From the NCBI GenBank assembly GCA_044221805.1, contig JBGAOK010000003.1, positions 1-64,000 of the forward strand: 64,000 nucleotides of DNA. Reading direction: 5' to 3'. Source of the stretch: Meridianimarinicoccus sp044221805. Lineage in GTDB: Bacteria > Pseudomonadota > Alphaproteobacteria > Rhodobacterales > Rhodobacteraceae. Position numbers and translations under genes: made by a program. Shown piece after piece: positions 8,974 to 17,967 of this stretch; position 1 is the first letter of the stretch; each line of letters starts with the position of its first letter. The notes beneath the pieces were generated by a model. It was not told where the DNA came from and did no database searches. It was given only the letters and a program-made list of their open reading frames with translations.

Positions 8974-9570
8974 ATGGATGCCAGCCGCCTTTACCACGAG
9001 GGCCACCGCCGCCTGCAGGACGCCTTCGACAGCCGCCGGATCGCCGACCGGCTGGAGGCCGTGACCCTGCGCCAGGCCTTCAGCGAGGGCGACCGGGCTT
9101 TCATCGAGACGGCCGGCTTCTTCTTCCTGGCCACCGCCGATGCCGAGGGGCGGCCCGACTGTTCGTTCAAGGGCGGGATGCCGGGCTTCGTGCGGGTGAC
9201 CGGGCCGGCGGAACTGGCCTTTCCCGATTATGACGGCAACGGCATGTTCAGGAGCCTCGGCAACATCCTGGTCAATCCCGCGGTCGGGCTGCTGTTCATT
9301 GCCATGGGCGAGCGGACGGCGCGGCTGCGGGTCAACGGCAGCGCCACCGTGGCCCGGGACGACCCGCTGATCGGCAGCTTCACCGGGGCGCAGCTTCTGG
9401 TCCGGGTGCAGGCGCGGGCGATCTTCCCGAACTGCCCGCGCTACATCCCCGGCCCCGACGGGCCCTCGCCCTATGCCCCGCGCCCGGGCGTGCCGCCGGT
9501 CGAGCCAGCCTGGAAGAGCTTCCCCGAGTTCCAGGACGCGGTGCCGAAGCGGGCAGACGTCCCAGGCTGA
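8974..9570 (+). CDS. Pyridoxamine 5'-phosphate oxidase family protein
   Basis: 198-residue FMN-binding split-barrel protein. FIETAGFFFLATADAEGRPDCSF (about 48-70), then GMPGFVRV, FPDYDGNGMFRSLGNIL and VGLLFIAMGERTARLRVNG, are the family's barrel strands and flavin-contacting loops. The late FPNCPRYIP segment is typical of the subgroup often annotated as a flavin-nucleotide-binding protein. It is probably a cytosolic flavin-dependent reductase or oxidase with unknown substrate. The ATG at 8974 sits 6 nt after GGGAGGA. A paralogue lies at 1436-2038. Confidence 0.82.
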   Translation: MDASRLYHEGHRRLQDAFDSRRIADRLEAVTLRQAFSEGDRAFIETAGFFFLATADAEGRPDCSFKGGMPGFVRVTGPAELAFPDYDGNGMFRSLGNILVNPAVGLLFIAMGERTARLRVNGSATVARDDPLIGSFTGAQLLVRVQARAIFPNCPRYIPGPDGPSPYAPRPGVPPVEPAWKSFPEFQDAVPKRADVPG

Positions 9571-9582
9571 CCCTGGCGCCGG

Positions 9583-9621
9583 CCCCGGGCCGGCCGGCAG
9601 GCGCCGCCGGCCGGCCCGGGG
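9583..9621. terminator. Perfect 16-bp GC hairpin between convergent genes
   Basis: CCCCGGGCCGGCCGGC at 9583-9598 is followed by a 7-nt loop and its exact reverse complement at 9606-9621. It lies between the convergent stops at 9570 and 9629, so it may end transcription from both sides. There is no T-tract on either side, so intrinsic termination is uncertain; it may act as an RNA 3'-end stabiliser. Confidence 0.5.
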
Positions 9622-9628
9622 GGCGCGG

Positions 9629-10852
9629 TCAGGGTGCGAGGGTCGAGACGCCGGACGGGGATGCGGCCGCCGGCACGGCGTTCGGCACCGGGCTGCCCGG
9701 GCGCTCGGCCCCGGTCCTGTCGCCTCCGAACCGGCGCCGGATCGCGCGCTGGCAGGGGAGTTCGAACCAGACATGCAGGGCCGCGGACAGCAGCACCACC
9801 ACGGCGAGATAGAGCGCGATCTGCGCCGGCACCGGCAGGATCGCGAAATGGTCCTTCCTGAACGGGATCAGCAGAAGCTGGTGGGTCATGTAGATCGAGA
9901 ACGACACATCCCCCATGAAGCGCACGACCGGAGACCCCAGAAACCCGGAGATGAGCCCGCGCCCGGTGGCGAGGATCGGCAAGAGGATGGCCACCGGCAG
10001 GGCCGCGGAGATATTCAGGGCGGCCCACAATCTGACAGCGTCGGTCGCGGGGAGATGGGGCACGACAGGCTTCAGGATGATGGTCACGTTGAACAGGAGG
10101 AAGGCAACGGCCGTCACCTCGAGAAGGGTCCAGACCGCGATCCCGCCGCGCGGGACCGTCTTGAGCCACAGATGCGCACAGCACATGCCCAGCACGAACT
10201 CGAACAGTCGGGCCAGGGGATTTGTCATCACGAAGCCCTGCATCACCACGGTCTTCATGTTGCCGTCGAACTTCGGAACGTCCATTGCGCCAACGTAGAG
10301 TGCCAGGGCGAAGGAGAAGGACGCGCAGGCGAGGAGCTTCCACCACCAGTCATGGCGGAAGTGCAGCAGGAGGATCGGGAAGAACAGGTAGAAGGCGAAT
10401 TCGGTCGAGATGCTCCAGCTGACCGCGTTGTAGCCAAAGAAATAGCCGGCCTTCGGAATCCACGACTGGAGCAGGAAGAAGTTGGCCAGGAAGGTCGAGA
10501 GTTCAAAGGGCCCCTTGATCAGGACCGCCGCGAGAAGGGTCAGCACGTGCAGCGGCCAGACCCTTGCGACGCGCGCCACGAGGAAGCGGCGGACCTCGCG
10601 CAGGGTGTCGAGCTGTGGATAGGCATAGAACAGGACGAAGCCCGACAGCACGAAGAACACGCTCACACCCTGTGCGAGGGAAACCTTGCCGAGGTATCCG
10701 TGCTGGATGCCGAAGGTTCCCGGCAGATGATGCAGCACAATGGCGGCGGCTGCGAAGAAGCGCAGGCCGGTCAGGGCGTCAAGGCGCCGCCCGCCCCCCG
10801 GACGGGAGCCGGTCTCGCCCGTCATCTCCGGTTTGCCCCCGATCGACACCAT
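9629..10852 (-). CDS. Acyltransferase family 3 membrane protein (OafA/YrhL-like)
   Basis: 407-residue polytopic membrane acyltransferase with roughly ten hydrophobic helices. The family signature near the N-terminus is RLDALTGLRFFAA, followed by VLHHLPG with the conserved His, and GVSVFFVLSGFVLFY. The middle carries VSWSISTEFAFYLFFP, the typical conserved S-I-x-x-E-x-x-F-Y-x-x-F-P motif. Such enzymes O-acetylate or succinylate cell-surface polysaccharides, lipid A, peptidoglycan or antibiotics. The acceptor is unknown here. Two in-frame ATGs lie within nine codons, so the exact start is not certain. It is 55 bp downstream of parE on the same strand. Confidence 0.88.
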   Translation of the reverse strand: MVSIGGKPEMTGETGSRPGGGRRLDALTGLRFFAAAAIVLHHLPGTFGIQHGYLGKVSLAQGVSVFFVLSGFVLFYAYPQLDTLREVRRFLVARVARVWPLHVLTLLAAVLIKGPFELSTFLANFFLLQSWIPKAGYFFGYNAVSWSISTEFAFYLFFPILLLHFRHDWWWKLLACASFSFALALYVGAMDVPKFDGNMKTVVMQGFVMTNPLARLFEFVLGMCCAHLWLKTVPRGGIAVWTLLEVTAVAFLLFNVTIILKPVVPHLPATDAVRLWAALNISAALPVAILLPILATGRGLISGFLGSPVVRFMGDVSFSIYMTHQLLLIPFRKDHFAILPVPAQIALYLAVVVLLSAALHVWFELPCQRAIRRRFGGDRTGAERPGSPVPNAVPAAASPSGVSTLAP

Positions 10853-10907
10853 GCTGAAATCTCCGTCATCAATTCATCTCGGGTGGAGGCAAGGGGAACT
10901 CCGGCGC

Positions 10908-12887
10908 TCAGACGTCCAGCTCCTCCTCCTCCACGAACCTTGCGTTGTCGGTGATGTACTCGAACCGTTTCTCGGGGCGCTTGCCCATCAGGCGGTCGAC
11001 CAGGTCGTCGGTCTCGCCCGGTTCCTCGTCGTCGATCGAGACGCGGATCAGCCGGCGGGTGGCCGGGTTCATGGTGGTGTCCTTCAGGTCCTTGGCGTCC
11101 ATCTCGCCCAGGCCCTTGAAGCGCTGCACATCGATCTTGCCGCCCTTGCCCTTGGCGCCGCCCAGACCTTTGGCCAACCAGACCGCCTTCTCGGCATCGT
11201 CCGCCACATAGACCCGGTTCGCCCCCTGGGTCAGCCGGTAGAGCGGCGGGCAGGCGAGGTAGAGGTGGCCGTGGTCGATCAGCGGGCGCATCTGGGTGAA
11301 GAAGAAGGTCATCAGCAGCGAGGCGATATGCGCCCCGTCCACATCCGCATCGGTCATGATGATGACCTTCTCGTAGCGCAGGTCGTCGAGCCGGAACTTG
11401 GTGCCCATGCCGACGCCGAGCGCCTGGCAGAGATCCGAGATCTCGGCGTTCTGGCCCAGCTTCGAGGAGGCGGCGCCGAGCACGTTGAGGATCTTGCCCC
11501 TCAGCGGCAGCAGCGCCTGGGTCTTGCGCTCGCGCGCCATCTTGGCCGAGCCGCCGGCGCTGTCGCCTTCGACGATGAAGATCTCGGTGCCGCCCTTGGC
11601 CTGATCGGTGCAGTCGACCAGCTTGCCGGGCAGGCGCAGCTTCTTGGTGGCCGACTTGCGTTCGGTCTCCTTCTCGGCGCGGCGGCGCAGGCGTTCCTCG
11701 GCGCGCAGCACGAGGAAGTCGAGGATCGCCCCGGCCGAGCGGGTGTCGGTGGCGAGCCAGTGGTCGAAATGGTCCCGGACTGCGCCCTCGACCAGCCGGG
11801 CGGCGTCGGCGGTGGCGAGCCGGTCCTTGGTCTGGCCGACGAATTCCGGGTCGCGGATGAAGCAGGAGACCAGCGCGCAGCCGCCCGAGACCAGATCCTC
11901 GCGGGTGATGTTGGCGGCCTTGCGGTTGTTCGCCAGCTCGCCATAGGCGCGGATGCCCTTCAGGATCGCCGACCAGAAGCCGGCCTCGTGGGTGCCGCCC
12001 TCGGGGGTGGGGATGGTGTTGCAATAGCTCTGCAGGAAGCCGTCGCGCTGGGGGGTCCAGTTGATCGCCCATTCCACCGAGCCGGGCAGGTTGAAGCGGC
12101 TTTCGAACGAGACTTTCCCGGCGAAAGGACGCTCGGCATAGGTCAGGGCGCCGCCCATGGTGTCGCCCAGGTAGTCGGCCAGGCCGCCGGGGAAGTGGAA
12201 GCTGGCCTCGAGCGGGGTCTCGCCGTCGTCGACGCGGGATTTCCAGCGGATCTCGACGCCCGAGAACAGATAGGCCTTGGACCGGGCCATGCGGAACAGG
12301 CGGGCGGGCTTCAGCTTCTGGTGGCCGAAGATCTCGCCGTCGGGGTGGAAGGTCACGGTGGTGCCGCGGCGGTTCGGGGCCGGGCCGACCTCGGCCAGCG
12401 GTCCCTGGGGCAGGCCGCGGGAGAACTCCTGGGCATAGAGCGTGCGGTTGCGGGCGACCTCGACGCGCAGGTGGTCCGAGAGCGCGTTGACCACCGAGAC
12501 GCCGACCCCGTGCAGGCCGCCCGAGGTCTGGTAGGCATTGCCCGAGAACTTGCCGCCCGCGTGGAGCGTGCAGAGGATCACCTCGAGCGCCGACTTGCCG
12601 GGGAACTTGGGGTGCGGGTCGACCGGGATGCCGCGGCCGTTGTCGCGGACGGTGACGGAATGGTCGGCGTGGAACTCGATCTCGATCCGGTTGGCGTGGC
12701 CGGCGACGGCCTCGTCCATGGCGTTGTCCAGCACTTCCGCCACCAGATGGTGGAGCGCGCGTTCGTCGGTGCCGCCGATATACATGCCCGGGCGCTTGCG
12801 CACCGGTTCCAGCCCCTCGAGGACCTCGATGGAGGAGGCGTCATAGGCGCCGTCGGCGCTGGCGCCGGAGAGGAGATCGTCGGCCAT
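10908..12887 (-). CDS. parE: DNA topoisomerase IV subunit B
   Basis: 659-residue ATPase subunit of topoisomerase IV, which with ParC decatenates daughter chromosomes. The N-terminus has the GHKL ATPase fold: EVLDNAMDEAVAG, VRDNGRGIPVD and the GGLHGVGVSVVNAL lid. The C-terminal half has the TOPRIM metal site IFIVEGDSAGGSAK and IIMTDADVDGAHI, then the PLYRLTQG and KGLGEMDAKDL regions that contact ParC. The length is normal. The start was set at the ATG at 12887 (MADDLLSG). An alternative ATG at 12941 would add 18 residues, and neither has a strong ribosome-binding site. Confidence 0.95.
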   Translation of the reverse strand: MADDLLSGASADGAYDASSIEVLEGLEPVRKRPGMYIGGTDERALHHLVAEVLDNAMDEAVAGHANRIEIEFHADHSVTVRDNGRGIPVDPHPKFPGKSALEVILCTLHAGGKFSGNAYQTSGGLHGVGVSVVNALSDHLRVEVARNRTLYAQEFSRGLPQGPLAEVGPAPNRRGTTVTFHPDGEIFGHQKLKPARLFRMARSKAYLFSGVEIRWKSRVDDGETPLEASFHFPGGLADYLGDTMGGALTYAERPFAGKVSFESRFNLPGSVEWAINWTPQRDGFLQSYCNTIPTPEGGTHEAGFWSAILKGIRAYGELANNRKAANITREDLVSGGCALVSCFIRDPEFVGQTKDRLATADAARLVEGAVRDHFDHWLATDTRSAGAILDFLVLRAEERLRRRAEKETERKSATKKLRLPGKLVDCTDQAKGGTEIFIVEGDSAGGSAKMARERKTQALLPLRGKILNVLGAASSKLGQNAEISDLCQALGVGMGTKFRLDDLRYEKVIIMTDADVDGAHIASLLMTFFFTQMRPLIDHGHLYLACPPLYRLTQGANRVYVADDAEKAVWLAKGLGGAKGKGGKIDVQRFKGLGEMDAKDLKDTTMNPATRRLIRVSIDDEEPGETDDLVDRLMGKRPEKRFEYITDNARFVEEEELDV

Positions 12888-13032
12888 GGTGCTGTGGGTG
12901 TCCTGCTCGTTCCCGGTGGAATTGGCCGATCCTAGCGCCATGTCACAGTCCCGACAATCCGGCCTGCTGAAAGGTTGCGGGCGCCGTGGCCGCGTGCCAC
13001 TACATCTGGTGAGACGAAGCGGAGCGCGCAGG

Positions 13033-13830
13033 ATGCAGAGCACGAGAACCCTTGCCGGCGCTGCGGCCCTGGTCGCCGTGGCGGCACTGGCTGCCAGCGC
13101 GGTGCGGGCCGAGGGCGTGACCTTCGACGGCGGGTTTGCCTATTCCGCCCGGGACGAGGTGACCGATCCCGACAACCCGGACGAAAGCCTGGACAACGAC
13201 ATCATCCGGCTGACCTCGGCGCTGAACTGGGGGCTGGGCGACGGGCAGCTGCGTGCCGCGCTGGAACTGGGCGCCACGAACAACGACTTCAACGGCAGCT
13301 ATCCGGCCGATTACGGGCTGGAGCTGGCCTATGGCCGGCGGGTCGGCGACCTCCGCCATGGCTTCGGGGCGCGGGTACGCAGTTCGGACGAGCTGAGCAC
13401 GAGCTGGGAACTGGCCTATGCGCTGCAGTCCCTGCACGAGACCTTCGACCTGCGCGCGCTGGGCGGGGTGCAGCTGGTCGAGGATGCCGACGACGTGCGC
13501 GGGCGGTCCGAATCCTCGCTCTACGGTCTGGCCGAGGCGACCATCTACGCCACCCCGAACTGGGCAATCTCGGCGGCGATCCAGGGCGACCTGGACGGCG
13601 CGGTCTGGGGCGCCGGGACCGAGTACCGCGGCCGCCGCTGGGGCAACTTCAGCGTCTTCCTCGACTATGGCGTGGCGATGGAGGATTACCGCGGCGTGCC
13701 CAGCTATGACGAGTTCGTCGGCGGCATCCGCTATGTCCCCGGTGCCAGCGCCGGGGCCGACGACACGCTCCGCGCGCGGCGCCAGTCGAACCTCGGGGTG
13801 CTGATGCGCCGCTATGTCGAGGTCCAGTAG
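13033..13830 (+). CDS. Putative outer-membrane beta-barrel protein
   Basis: 265-residue exported protein. Residues 1-26 are a Sec signal peptide ending VRAEG. The mature part alternates polar and hydrophobic residues with many aromatic strand ends (VTFDGGFAYSARDEV, YGLELAYGRRVG, SWELAYALQS, WAISAAIQGDL, FSVFLDYGVAMEDY). This is the pattern of a small outer-membrane beta barrel with roughly ten to twelve strands. It lacks a terminal aromatic residue and ends VEVQ. No specific porin family is recognised. It is divergent from parE, with about 145 bp between the two starts. Confidence 0.6.
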   Translation: MQSTRTLAGAAALVAVAALAASAVRAEGVTFDGGFAYSARDEVTDPDNPDESLDNDIIRLTSALNWGLGDGQLRAALELGATNNDFNGSYPADYGLELAYGRRVGDLRHGFGARVRSSDELSTSWELAYALQSLHETFDLRALGGVQLVEDADDVRGRSESSLYGLAEATIYATPNWAISAAIQGDLDGAVWGAGTEYRGRRWGNFSVFLDYGVAMEDYRGVPSYDEFVGGIRYVPGASAGADDTLRARRQSNLGVLMRRYVEVQ

Positions 13831-13901
13831 CGCCCGGCTTTCGCAGTCTGGCAAAGACTTCGGCGCTTGAGACGGCGGCCCGGCCCGGATAAGCCGGCGC
13901 C

Positions 13902-15266
13902 ATGACCGCGCCGATGTCCTTTCCCGCCCATCTCTGGGCCACGCTGACGCTCGGGCTGCCGCTGGTCGGCAGCCAGCTGGGCCAGCTGGTGATCCACGTC
14001 ACCGACACCCTGCTGCTGGGCCGCTACGGCGTCGCCGAACTGGCGGCGCAGGCGGTGGCGGCCTCGGTGCTGATCGTGCTGATCGTGTTCGGCTCGGGCT
14101 TCGCCTTCGCGGTGATGCCGCTGGTCGCGGCGGCGGCGGAATCGGGTGACGAGGTGCAGGTGCGCCGGGTGACGCGGATGGGGCTCTGGGCCTCGATGGG
14201 CTTTGCCGCGGTGGTGCTGCCGGCCTGCCTCGCCATCCCCGACCTGTTCGCGCTGCTGGGCCAGACCCCCGAGGTCGCGGCGCTGGCCGATCGCTATTTC
14301 GCCATCGCGATCTGGAGCCTGGTCCCGGCGCTCGTGGTGATGCTGTTCCGCAGCTACCTTTCCGCGCTGGAACATGCGCGCGTCGTGCTGTGGGTGACGC
14401 TGGCCTCGGCGGTGGTGAACGGGCTGGTCGCCTGGGTGCTGATCTTCGGCCATCTGGGCGCGCCGGAACTGGGCATCATCGGCGCGGCGATCGGCGCGGT
14501 GGTCAGCAACGTCTTCGCCGCGGTGGCGCTGGCGGTCTTTGCCGTCTGGCGCGAGCCGGCGCACCAGCTGTTCGTGCGGCTGTGGCGGCCGGACTGGGCG
14601 GCGCTTGGCGCGGTGTTCCGGCTGGGCTGGCCGATCGCGCTGACCTCGCTGGCCGAGGTGGCGCTGTTCTCGACCGCGTCGGTGATGATGGGCTGGGTCG
14701 GCACCCTGCCGCTGGCGGCCCACGGGATCGCGCTGCAACTCTGCGTGGCCACCTTCATGGTGCAGCTTGGGCTGGGGCAGGCGGCAACGGTCCGGGCCGG
14801 GCAGGCCTATGCACGCGACGACCCCGAGCGGCTGCGACTTGCGGCCCTTGCGACGATGACCCTGTCGGCGGTCGCGGCGGCGCTGAGCGTGATCCTGTTC
14901 GTGACCCTGCCGGGACCGCTGATCGGCCTGTTCCTGTCGCCGGACGATCCGGAACGGCCGGCGATCATCGCGCTGGGCACCGCCTTCCTGGCGGCGGCGG
15001 CGCTGTTCCAGGTGGCGGATTCCGCCCAGGTGATCGCGCTGGGCCTGCTTCGGGGGGTGCAGGACACCCGCTGGCCGATGATCTATGCCGCCGCCAGCTA
15101 CTGGGGGGTGGCGGCGCCTGTGGCGTATCTGCTGGCGTTCCGCGCCGGCTGGGGCGGGGTCGGGATCTGGATCGGTCTGGCGCTCGGCCTGTTCCTGGCC
15201 GCGGCGTCGATGATGCACCGGTTCTGGTACCGCGCGGTTCCGGCGCTGCGGGCCGCGGTCGCCTGA
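13902..15266 (+). CDS. MATE family multidrug efflux transporter
   Basis: 454-residue inner-membrane transporter with twelve hydrophobic helices in two homologous halves, as in MATE/NorM proteins. The N-terminal GLPLVGSQLGQLVIHVTDTLLLG and the centre FRLGWPIALTSLAEVALFSTAS are the paired first helices of each MatE repeat. A late WGVAAPVAYLLAF segment is also typical. Members export cationic drugs in exchange for Na+ or H+. The substrate cannot be told from sequence. It is followed by a strong hairpin and the convergent aminotransferase gene. Confidence 0.9.
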   Translation: MTAPMSFPAHLWATLTLGLPLVGSQLGQLVIHVTDTLLLGRYGVAELAAQAVAASVLIVLIVFGSGFAFAVMPLVAAAAESGDEVQVRRVTRMGLWASMGFAAVVLPACLAIPDLFALLGQTPEVAALADRYFAIAIWSLVPALVVMLFRSYLSALEHARVVLWVTLASAVVNGLVAWVLIFGHLGAPELGIIGAAIGAVVSNVFAAVALAVFAVWREPAHQLFVRLWRPDWAALGAVFRLGWPIALTSLAEVALFSTASVMMGWVGTLPLAAHGIALQLCVATFMVQLGLGQAATVRAGQAYARDDPERLRLAALATMTLSAVAAALSVILFVTLPGPLIGLFLSPDDPERPAIIALGTAFLAAAALFQVADSAQVIALGLLRGVQDTRWPMIYAAASYWGVAAPVAYLLAFRAGWGGVGIWIGLALGLFLAAASMMHRFWYRAVPALRAAVA

Positions 15267-15291
15267 ACCGGGCGCACCGGCGCGGCCGGGA

Positions 15292-15316
15292 GCAAAAGTT
15301 TTCGCAAAACTTTTGC
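15292..15316. terminator. AT-rich perfect hairpin between convergent genes
   Basis: GCAAAAGTTTT at 15292-15302, loop CGC, and the exact reverse complement AAAACTTTTGC at 15306-15316. It lies between the MATE stop (15266) and the aminotransferase stop (15337). The symmetric design gives A-runs and T-runs on both strands, which would suit a bidirectional intrinsic terminator. It stands out in otherwise very GC-rich surroundings. Confidence 0.6.
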
Positions 15317-15336
15317 CACCCGGCGGCGCTGTCGGC

Positions 15337-16539
15337 TCAGGTCAGGGACGCGCAGAAGCCCTGGATCCGGCCGCAGGCTTCCTTCAGCGCCTCGTCCGAG
15401 GTGGCATAGCTGATCCGGAAGCAGGGGCTGAGCCCGAAGGCCGCGCCGAACACCACGGCGACGCCGGTTTCCTCGAGCAGCGCGGTGGCGAAGACCTCGT
15501 CATCGCTGATCAGGGTGCCGCCGGCCGAGGTCTTGCCGATGCAGCCGCCGATCATCGGATAGACATAGAACGCCCCTTCCGGCTTCGGGCAGATGATGCC
15601 TTCGGCCTCGTTCAGCATGGCCACGACCATGTCGCGGCGGCGCTTGAACATCTCGTTGTTGACCGGGATGAAGTCCTGCGGCCCGTTCAGCGCCTCGACC
15701 GCGGCCCACTGGCTGATCGAGCAGGGGTTCGAGGTGGATTGCGACTGGATCTTGCCGATCGCCTTGATCAGCGGCTCGGGCCCGGCGGCATAACCGATCC
15801 GCCAGCCGGTCATCGAATAGGCCTTCGACACGCCGTTCACCGTCAGGGTGCGGTCGTAGAGCGCGGGTTCCACCTGCGCCGGGGTGGTGAATTCGAAATC
15901 GTCGTAAACGAGATGCTCGTACATGTCGTCGGACATGATCCAGACATGGGGATGGCGCAGCAGCACCTCAGTCAGGGCGGCGATCTCCTCGCGGGTATAG
16001 GCGGCGCCGGTCGGGTTCGACGGCGAGTTGAAGATCAGCCACTTGGTCTTGGGCGTGATCGCCGCTTCCAGCTGGTCGGGGGTGAGCTTGTAGTCGGTCT
16101 GGGACGAGGCCTCGGCAATCACTGGCTCGCCGCCCGCCAAGAGCACCATGTCGGGATAGCTGACCCAGTAGGGGGCGGGGATCACCACCTCGTCGCCGGG
16201 GTTCAGGGTCGCCATCAGCGCGTTGTAGAGCACCTGCTTGCCGCCGGTCCCCACGGTCACCTGCGCCGGCGTGTAGTCGAGCCCGTTGTCGCGCTTGAAC
16301 TTGGCGCAGATCGCCGCCTTCAGCTCGGGGATGCCGTCCACCGCGGTGTACTTGGTCTTGCCTTCGGCGATGGCCCGGACGGCGGCGTCCTTGATGTTCT
16401 GGGGGGTGTCGAAATCGGGTTCGCCGGCGCCGAGTCCGATCACGTCCTTCCCGGCAGCCTTCAGTTCCCGAGCCTTGTTGGTGACCGCGATCGTGGGCGA
16501 CGGTTTCACGCGGGCGAGGGTCTCGGACAGGAAGCTCAT
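15337..16539 (-). CDS. aatA: Aspartate aminotransferase (class I, PLP-dependent)
   Basis: 400-residue cytosolic aminotransferase, probably converting aspartate and 2-oxoglutarate to oxaloacetate and glutamate. The PLP lysine lies in NGVSKAYSMTGWRIGY. Other class I markers are GAGEPDFDTP near residue 40, PAPYWVSYPDM, NSPSNPTGAAY and the C-terminal FRISYAT with the substrate-carboxylate Arg. The length and N-terminus (MSFLSETLARVKPS) match the alphaproteobacterial class I-gamma enzymes, some of which also act on prephenate. That dual activity is family knowledge and is not shown here. Confidence 0.92.
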   Translation of the reverse strand: MSFLSETLARVKPSPTIAVTNKARELKAAGKDVIGLGAGEPDFDTPQNIKDAAVRAIAEGKTKYTAVDGIPELKAAICAKFKRDNGLDYTPAQVTVGTGGKQVLYNALMATLNPGDEVVIPAPYWVSYPDMVLLAGGEPVIAEASSQTDYKLTPDQLEAAITPKTKWLIFNSPSNPTGAAYTREEIAALTEVLLRHPHVWIMSDDMYEHLVYDDFEFTTPAQVEPALYDRTLTVNGVSKAYSMTGWRIGYAAGPEPLIKAIGKIQSQSTSNPCSISQWAAVEALNGPQDFIPVNNEMFKRRRDMVVAMLNEAEGIICPKPEGAFYVYPMIGGCIGKTSAGGTLISDDEVFATALLEETGVAVVFGAAFGLSPCFRISYATSDEALKEACGRIQGFCASLT

Positions 16540-16700
16540 CTTGGTCTCCGGTTGTCATGCTGGCATGGCATGCTTAGGGTGCCGGCCGAAGGCGTTCAAG
16601 CCTGACTCTGGCCTCCGCCGCCCGGCCGGGGGACGGATTGGCCGGGTGTGGTGCGCCGGCGGGCCGGGCGCGGGCCCCGGCAGAAGGAAGGGACGAGCCG

Positions 16701-16979
16701 ATGGACGGAACCGGAGAGACGCCGGAGGCACGGCTGAAGCGGATGAAGATGCGCTCGATGCGGCGGGGCATCCGCGAGATGGACCTGATCCTGGGCGCCT
16801 TCGCCGACACCCAGCTGACGGGGATGGCGCCAACCGAGCTCGATCTCTATGACGCGCTCTTGGCCGAGAACGACCACGACCTCTACCAGTGGGTCAGCGG
16901 CCAGTCGGCGACCCCGCCGCGCTATGACGCCCTGATCGGCAAGATTGCCGCCCATCAGGCGGCCCTGCCCAAGGGTTAG
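16701..16979 (+). CDS. sdhE: FAD assembly factor SdhE (succinate dehydrogenase assembly factor 2)
   Basis: 92-residue protein of the SdhE/Sdh5 family, which promotes covalent attachment of FAD to the flavoprotein subunit of succinate dehydrogenase. The diagnostic RGxxE motif is RGIRE at residues 22-26, followed by MDLILGAFAD. DLYQWVSGQ at about 72-80 is also conserved. The start is the ATG at 16701, after a GGAAGGGACGAG ribosome-binding region. It is divergent from the aminotransferase gene, with about 160 bp between the starts. Confidence 0.9.
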   Translation: MDGTGETPEARLKRMKMRSMRRGIREMDLILGAFADTQLTGMAPTELDLYDALLAENDHDLYQWVSGQSATPPRYDALIGKIAAHQAALPKG

Positions 16980-17059
16980 GCAGCAAGCGGCTCGGACTTA
17001 ACGCAATTTTGGGGAAATCCCCCGATGGTTCCGGCCAGTGTTCCTGGTTGGAGATTGCC

Positions 17060-17557
17060 ATGAGTGTCCACCCCAAACTGCCGGACGAGGCCGGTCAGAC
17101 CGTGACGAGCGGCTACCTCGATGCGCTGGCGCTGGTCGAGCGTCTGCACCGGCTGCTGCTGGATGTCATCAAGGACGAGTTCGAACGCGTCGGGATCCTC
17201 GAGATCAACCCGGTGCAGGCGCTGCTGCTGTTCAACATCGGCGACAACGAAGTCACCGCGGGCGAGTTGAAGACGCGCGGCTATTATCAGGGCTCGAACG
17301 TCTCGTACAATCTGAAGAAGCTTGTCGAGATGGGCTTCATGGACCACCAGCGCTGCCAGATCGACCGGCGTTCGGTGCGGGTGAAGCTGACCGAGCGCGG
17401 CCGCGAGATCCGCAAGGTGATGGGCGAGCTGTTCGCCCGCCATGCCGAGGGGCTGGAAAGCCGCGGCGTGTTCGGTGCCACCGGCGTGCAGGACATCACC
17501 AGCGCGCTGCGCCGGATGGAGCGGTACTGGACCGACCAGATCCGATATATCTACTGA
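17060..17557 (+). CDS. MarR-type winged-helix regulator, LdtR-like
   Basis: 165-residue winged-helix transcription factor. The helix-turn-helix region spans about residues 50-100, with INPVQALLLFNIGDNEVTAGEL, then GYYQGSNVSYNLKKLVEMGF as the recognition helix area, and RSVRVKLTERG as the wing. The length and motifs resemble the alphaproteobacterial LdtR group, which in Rhizobiales controls an L,D-transpeptidase and stress tolerance. Whether this regulon applies here is inference. The start is the ATG at 17060; an upstream in-frame start at 17009 would add 17 residues of unusual sequence. It lies 80 bp after sdhE. Confidence 0.75.
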   Translation: MSVHPKLPDEAGQTVTSGYLDALALVERLHRLLLDVIKDEFERVGILEINPVQALLLFNIGDNEVTAGELKTRGYYQGSNVSYNLKKLVEMGFMDHQRCQIDRRSVRVKLTERGREIRKVMGELFARHAEGLESRGVFGATGVQDITSALRRMERYWTDQIRYIY

Positions 17558-17967
17558 CGCCACACCGCGAGGTGATCTGCAGCTGCCTCACCCTCGGGTG
17601 ATGCCTGCGCCCGGCCCAGAAGGGCCGACGCGCCGACGCCGGCCAGAACGGCCCGCGTCCCACCGGGAGGGATCCCGGAACCCGGCTGCGGCCGGCCCCT
17701 GTCACAGACCTGCCGCATGACGCCGATCCGGCCCTGGCAGGCGCAGGTCTTCGCCCCTGACATGCCTTTGACCGTGCCGCGGCTTCGCCATGGACCCACG
17801 CTGACAGGGATCCGGGCGTGACAGCGATTCCCGGGCGTGCCCGGTGCGCGGCCCTGCCGGCGAGCGGCTTCTGACCGTGCCACGGCGCCGCCCGTGTCCC
17901 GGTCCTGCCGGCTTTCGCCCCTTCGGGCGACCCGCTCTGGCCGCTGTCTCCCTGGCGACGCCCTGCC
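17558..17967. other. Intergenic region without a recognised gene
   Basis: This 410-bp gap lies between the convergent regulator gene (ends 17557) and gloA (ends 17968). I see no supported coding frame or RNA gene. It contains an imperfect tandem repeat, GACAGGGATCCGGGCGT at 17803-17819 followed by GACAGCGATTCCCGGGCGT at 17820-17838. Two related TGACCGTGCC(A/G)CGGC stretches lie near 17769 and 17874. Confidence 0.4.

Noticed and set aside
9473..10954. 493-codon plus-strand frame opposite the acyltransferase
   Set aside because: Low-complexity, highly charged composition; the acyltransferase reading has clear helices and motifs.
10740..12935. 731-codon open frame on the plus strand opposite parE
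   Set aside because: ParE on the other strand has all its motifs; this frame is a GC-driven antisense artefact.
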